NCBI GenBank assembly: GCA_027596195.1
Contig: JADGJG010000805.1
Location: 1 to 12,318, forward strand
DNA: 12,318 nucleotides
DNA from: Podochytrium sp. JEL0797
Taxonomy: Eukaryota; Chytridiomycota; Chytridiomycetes; Chytridiales; Chytriomycetaceae
Direction of reading: 5' to 3'
Shown: piece after piece, positions 9,601-12,318 of the stretch
Layout of the letters: every line of letters starts with the position of its first letter
How positions within the stretch are numbered: the first letter of the stretch is position 1
Program-made: the position numbers and the translations under genes
The notes under the pieces: model-generated
Seen by the model: the letters and a program-made list of their open reading frames with translations, nothing else
Told to the model about the DNA's origin: nothing
Databases searched by the model: none

Positions 9601-11532
9601 GAGTTTGGGGTAGAGAAGAGTTTGGAGGATTTGACGGCGTTCTTGTCGCTGCGTGATTTCGGCAGCCGTGCGGGCGGTGGAGAGAGTTGGAGGTGGTTGG
9701 TGCGTGAAACAGCAGGGAGGGGAAACAAGCGCGCCAGATCTGTGTCGGAAATGAGCGGGGACGGCGCGTGGTCGGCCATGGTGGAGTTGGCGAGGTCCGG
9801 ATGGTGAGTTGGGGCGTAGAGAATGGCGTTGAGCGTGTCTTGGTCAAAGGTGGACAGGAAACTTTGCCCAGACAGGAGGTTTTCGAATTCCATCGTGGGC
9901 GTGAGTTCGCCGTTGCCATCGATCGGAGACTCTGCCGAAGGTTCTGGCTCCGCGGTGGTTGGCAGGGCGGGAAGTGGGACGGGCACTACGAAATGGGTCG
10001 CAGCAACATGCGCGAGAAACGTTTCCGTGACCTGTTTGGCGGATTCCTCGGGAAATACGGGTTGCGGTGTGAATGTCCGGACAGGAGGTGTGGGGAGCCG
10101 TTTTGCATTTTGGCGCGGAGGCGACAACGTCCTCGTCGTTGACTCGGAACGCGCCCGTTCGGCCAGAATTTCATTCACAGATTCCAAGAGACTTGAGGTG
10201 GTTGTGGTGGCTCGACTGCGAGACTCCGGGCTCAGGTTGCGTAACGTGCTGTTTGTGCTGCCGTTGAGCCCCACGTCCGAGGACGCTGCGTCAGAGAGTC
10301 GCGGGGTTCTGTCGGCAGAAGAAGAAGTGATGCTGGCTATCGAATTCCGCTTCGCATCCAACGGAGGGACATCCTCATCCAAGGAATTGGAACGTCCAAG
10401 CCACGAATTGATCGAGGAGGCGAGAGTGCGGGATTTAGGGGACAGGGAGTGAATGGGGGATCGTGGTGAGACGGCTATAGGAGTTTCAAGGACGGGCAAT
10501 GGCGTGCGAGGATGTGCAGGCATTGCAATCTGTTTTGTGGTATCTGTGGGCGCAAGAGAGTCCATCCGGGAAGGAAACGAAGGGTCTCCTCCGAGTCGCC
10601 GAGGGGCGGAATCAATCGACACGAGAGGATTTTCGATAGATTCTACTAGCAAGGGCGCGATGGGTATTTCGAGGGATGCAGAGAGATCCGCTGATGCTGT
10701 TACTGAATCGTGAAGAGACTCGCTGAGAACTGCAAAAGATTCCTTCGACTCGGGCGCCGATAGCGAGATTGTCGAGCCCCTCCTCAAGGCACCAGTTCTC
10801 ATCACGCGCGGCTTTTTTGGCTCACGAGAAAGCATAAAGCCAGCAATGGCAATCACCACAATGGGCATCAGCATTCCATTGAGCCAACCGGCACCTTCGG
10901 GTTGTTTGGTGGGTGCGCCCACCAGGTTCTTGCGCAGCATGATTTTGAAAATAACACCCCAAAGCGAGGCAGACAGTCTAGGAGACACAATGTGGAGTGC
11001 CATCACGAATGCAACAACGGGCATGACCCTCCGCCGCGAAAAGTCCTTGATTTGGGGCGGGATGCGGTCTGAAAGATCCGCTATTGATGCCACGGCCGTG
11101 GTAACCGGATCTGAGGGGGGATTTGAGGGTGGTGCTGAAGGAGGCGGCGGTTCGAGGTGTGGATCTGAGGTTTGGCGAGTGTCTTGCGATAATTGAACCT
11201 CATGTGGGAATTGGAGATCTGTTTGATGTGCCTTTGGCGGCTTTGCGGGAGATGCGGATTTAAGGGACGATCGCGCGGGCTGGAAAAGACGGTGAGTAAA
11301 GTGGCAGACAATACGATCAAGCGATCGGTACCTTTGGCGGGTCGGGATCGAACGCCTTGATCAAGTCCTTGATGTTTCCTTGTGAGTCCCGTTGTTGCCG
11401 GTGGGTCACGGGGGCCGTAGGTGTTGCACGCTTGGGTACAGGAACAGCGGGGCGAGCGACACCGCCGAAGCCCAGGGCCATGCGGGCGACTCTTCCGGGC
11501 GAGTGTGGTGATTCGGCGGGGAGAGGATCCAT
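6615..11532 (-). CDS. Membrane-anchored LRR-DH-PH Rho guanine exchange factor
   Basis: Predicted activator of a Rho-family GTPase at a membrane. Exons 11532-11332, 11279-9278, 9207-8818, 8761-8134, 8076-7787 and 7726-6615 join in frame to 1540 residues. In order: a Pro-rich N terminus; hydrophobic segments at about 152-180 (interrupted by SPR) and 203-217 (GMLMPIVVIAIAGFMLS), the second a convincing membrane span; a long Ser/Thr-rich disordered stretch; leucine-rich repeats at about 628-780 (LRFLDVSDNRI, LEVLDLSSNKL, LHTLILSNNRL); a DH domain at about 1019-1235 with RRAHIAAEVLSTERTYVNEL, FFKMYSAYYNNFD and the hallmark LPVQRLPRYKLLVDQLL; and a PH domain at about 1307-1533 with ARFLVFADVLCW and the helix Trp1526. 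A Ser/Thr-rich insert (1126-1159) interrupts the DH domain and a Gly/Gln/Ser-rich one the PH domain. The ATG at 11532 is the first in its open frame. DH identity is firm; the GTPase target and topology are unknown. Confidence 0.88.
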
Positions 11533-11604
11533 GAGGGTTTTTTTTGCGTGCCGAGAAAACAAATCAATTTGGGGTTTCACACAAAAAAGGCCAAGAAATT
11601 ACTA

Positions 11605-11617
11605 TTTATTATTTATT
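11605..11617 (-). terminator. Paired AATAAA signals after the small gene
   Basis: Two AATAAA hexamers on the minus strand (11617-11612 and 11610-11605) lie 63-75 bases after the stop of the small reading frame at 11680-12123, and before the RhoGEF start at 11532. This position fits a poly(A) signal for that frame and supports a separate minus-strand transcript upstream of the RhoGEF gene. Confidence 0.5.
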
Positions 11618-11679
11618 GGAAAAGAAAGGGGAAGAAGGGCCTCCTGGGCGATACAGGCAGCTACCAATTCAAAATAAGA

Positions 11680-12123
11680 TCACCCCGCTTGGCACACGCC
11701 TATCCCCCCCCCCCCTTCCCCTTCACATGTATAATGAAAGAGAGGGAACAAGGGGAATTTGAAATCCGGATTGATCAAGGGTAAGGGGGATGTGGCCGGA
11801 AAGACAGGAATCGGGTCTGACAAAGCAATGGGAACGGTAACGGTGGGTTGAGGCGGAGGTTGCGGTCGTTGTTTCATGCGACGACAGTCATCCTCCCCAC
11901 CTCCCCCATGCTGCGGCTTTTCAGACGGTTGACGCGTTGCTTTGCCTTCAGACGGTTGACGCGTTCTTTTGCCATTCTTGCCGTGCTTCTTGAGCGGGGG
12001 AATTGACTGTGGCATTGGGACCACAGTGGTGGATTGAGGGACGAGTTTTACCTTCTCTATCAAAGGCAGAAGTAGATCGAGAAGACAAAGGAAAACAGCG
12101 CGCATTCGCTGTTCATACGCCAT
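11680..12123 (-). CDS. Hypothetical basic, Pro-rich small protein
   Basis: A 147-residue frame that I do not recognise. It starts at an ATG directly preceded by an in-frame TAA. The N terminus (MAYEQRMRAVFLCLLDLLLP) is partly hydrophobic, perhaps a short helix; the middle is basic with a 9-residue tandem repeat (GKRTRQPSE, GKATRQPSE); the second half is Pro-rich. For its being a gene: the in-frame repeat, the ATG start, and AATAAA signals 63-75 bases past the stop. Against: short, low complexity, no domain, and its last codons run through a C12 homopolymer where a one-base error would change the C terminus. A GAAG/GTAAAA junction near 12052 could also be an intron donor, so the true structure may differ. 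It lies head-to-tail upstream of the RhoGEF gene. Confidence 0.42.
   Translation of the reverse strand: MAYEQRMRAVFLCLLDLLLPLIEKVKLVPQSTTVVPMPQSIPPLKKHGKNGKRTRQPSEGKATRQPSEKPQHGGGGEDDCRRMKQRPQPPPQPTVTVPIALSDPIPVFPATSPLPLINPDFKFPLFPLFHYTCEGEGGGGIGVCQAG
11704..11715. repeat. C12 homopolymer
   Basis: A run of twelve C bases on the plus strand (G on the coding strand of the small gene) encodes the Gly run near that protein's C terminus. Such runs are prone to length errors in sequencing and to slippage in the cell, so the downstream frame is uncertain. Confidence 0.9.
11920..11973. repeat. Tandem 27-base repeat
   Basis: Two adjacent 27-base units (11920-11946 and 11947-11973) share their first 19 bases exactly, TTCAGACGGTTGACGCGTT, and 25 of 27 overall. 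On the minus strand they code for GKATRQPSE and GKRTRQPSE, so the duplication is in frame in the small predicted gene. Near identity suggests a recent duplication. Confidence 0.9.
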
Positions 12124-12189
12124 TTAAGAAAATGCATGTGACTAATTCGAATTAAAAAAAATAAAAGGAATAAAAAAGCCCTCCCCACA
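12124..12189 (-). promoter_or_regulatory. A/T-tract region before the small gene
   Basis: The 66 bases upstream of the small gene's ATG contain long A-runs on the plus strand (T on the coding strand) at about 12153-12176. Poly(dA:dT) tracts of this kind often mark nucleosome-poor fungal promoters. The plus-strand AATAAA hexamers within it have no plus-strand gene to serve and look incidental. Confidence 0.35.
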
Positions 12190-12318
12190 CTACACACTCA
12201 TGTGAAGCCATTTGTATCCATACACCGCCACAAGTTCTCTGTTCGGAATCTGATCGGAATTATGGTCGGAATTCGAACGTGGCCAAGAGATGCTATTCCG
12301 AGAAAAAGAGCACTGGTC
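12190..12318 (-). CDS. Possible C-terminal tail of a gene cut by the window edge
   Basis: A minus-strand frame is open from the right edge to a TAG at 12192-12190, giving 42 residues that end NRELVAVYGYKWLHMSV. The hydrophobic and aromatic mix near the end looks more like a folded protein terminus than chance translation, but 42 codons is weak evidence and I do not recognise the family. If real, its stop would lie only 66 bases before the start of the small gene on the same strand, so the two could also be parts of one gene joined by an intron. Confidence 0.28.
   Translation of the reverse strand, partial: DQCSFSRNSISWPRSNSDHNSDQIPNRELVAVYGYKWLHMSV

Noticed and set aside
9823..10452. 209-codon plus-strand frame
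   Set aside because: Antisense to the disordered part of RhoGEF exon 2; no domain, and the sense frame continues smoothly into the repeats.
6615..11532. Splitting the RhoGEF into two genes
   Set aside because: The 2002-base second exon is open throughout and joins the hydrophobic segments to the leucine-rich repeats without a stop.
12160..12174. Plus-strand AATAAA hexamers
   Set aside because: No plus-strand gene ends nearby; they are part of an A-rich tract upstream of a minus-strand frame.

Overview
The window looks like fungal nuclear DNA. Protein-coding genes are broken by short GT-AG introns of 46-76 bases, one with a textbook TACTAA branch site. The encoded proteins carry long disordered, low-complexity tails typical of fungi, and the gene families (Ran1/Sks1-type kinase, PAF-acetylhydrolase, RhoGEF) fit a fungus. 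An early-diverging lineage such as Chytridiomycota is my guess from the leucine-rich-repeat RhoGEF layout and general style; nothing here proves it. I see no tRNA, rRNA, CRISPR array, transposon or viral segment.

Layout. 1-629: upstream region without a gene I can support. 630-2017 (+): PAF-acetylhydrolase-like phospholipase, four exons, complete Ser-Asp-His triad. 2248-6394 (+): protein kinase of the Ran1/Sks1/Vhs1 type, five exons, 1309 residues, with a roughly 970-residue disordered tail containing most of eight NPF motifs. 6395-6614: short gap between two converging genes. 6615-11532 (-): six-exon gene for a 1540-residue protein with predicted membrane segments near the N terminus, a leucine-rich-repeat block, a DH (RhoGEF) domain and an interrupted PH domain. 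11680-12123 (-): small possible gene with a 9-residue tandem repeat, followed by AATAAA signals. 12190-12318 (-): an open frame running off the right edge that may be the tail of another gene.

The exon models of the three large genes were assembled by hand from splice sites, and in each case the reading phase is kept through every junction and the total is a whole number of codons. They are independent genes, not an operon. A shared theme of membrane and cortical signalling (lipid hydrolysis, a kinase with endocytic-type NPF motifs, a membrane-tethered Rho activator) is suggestive only; gene order in fungi does not imply a shared pathway.

The best candidate for something undescribed is the RhoGEF: a DH-PH exchange factor that appears to carry both its own membrane anchor and a leucine-rich-repeat block in one chain. 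The NPF-rich Ran1-type kinase is second. A third, sequence-level oddity is that third-codon-position use flips between C-ending and G-ending codons in blocks of a few hundred bases inside single exons.
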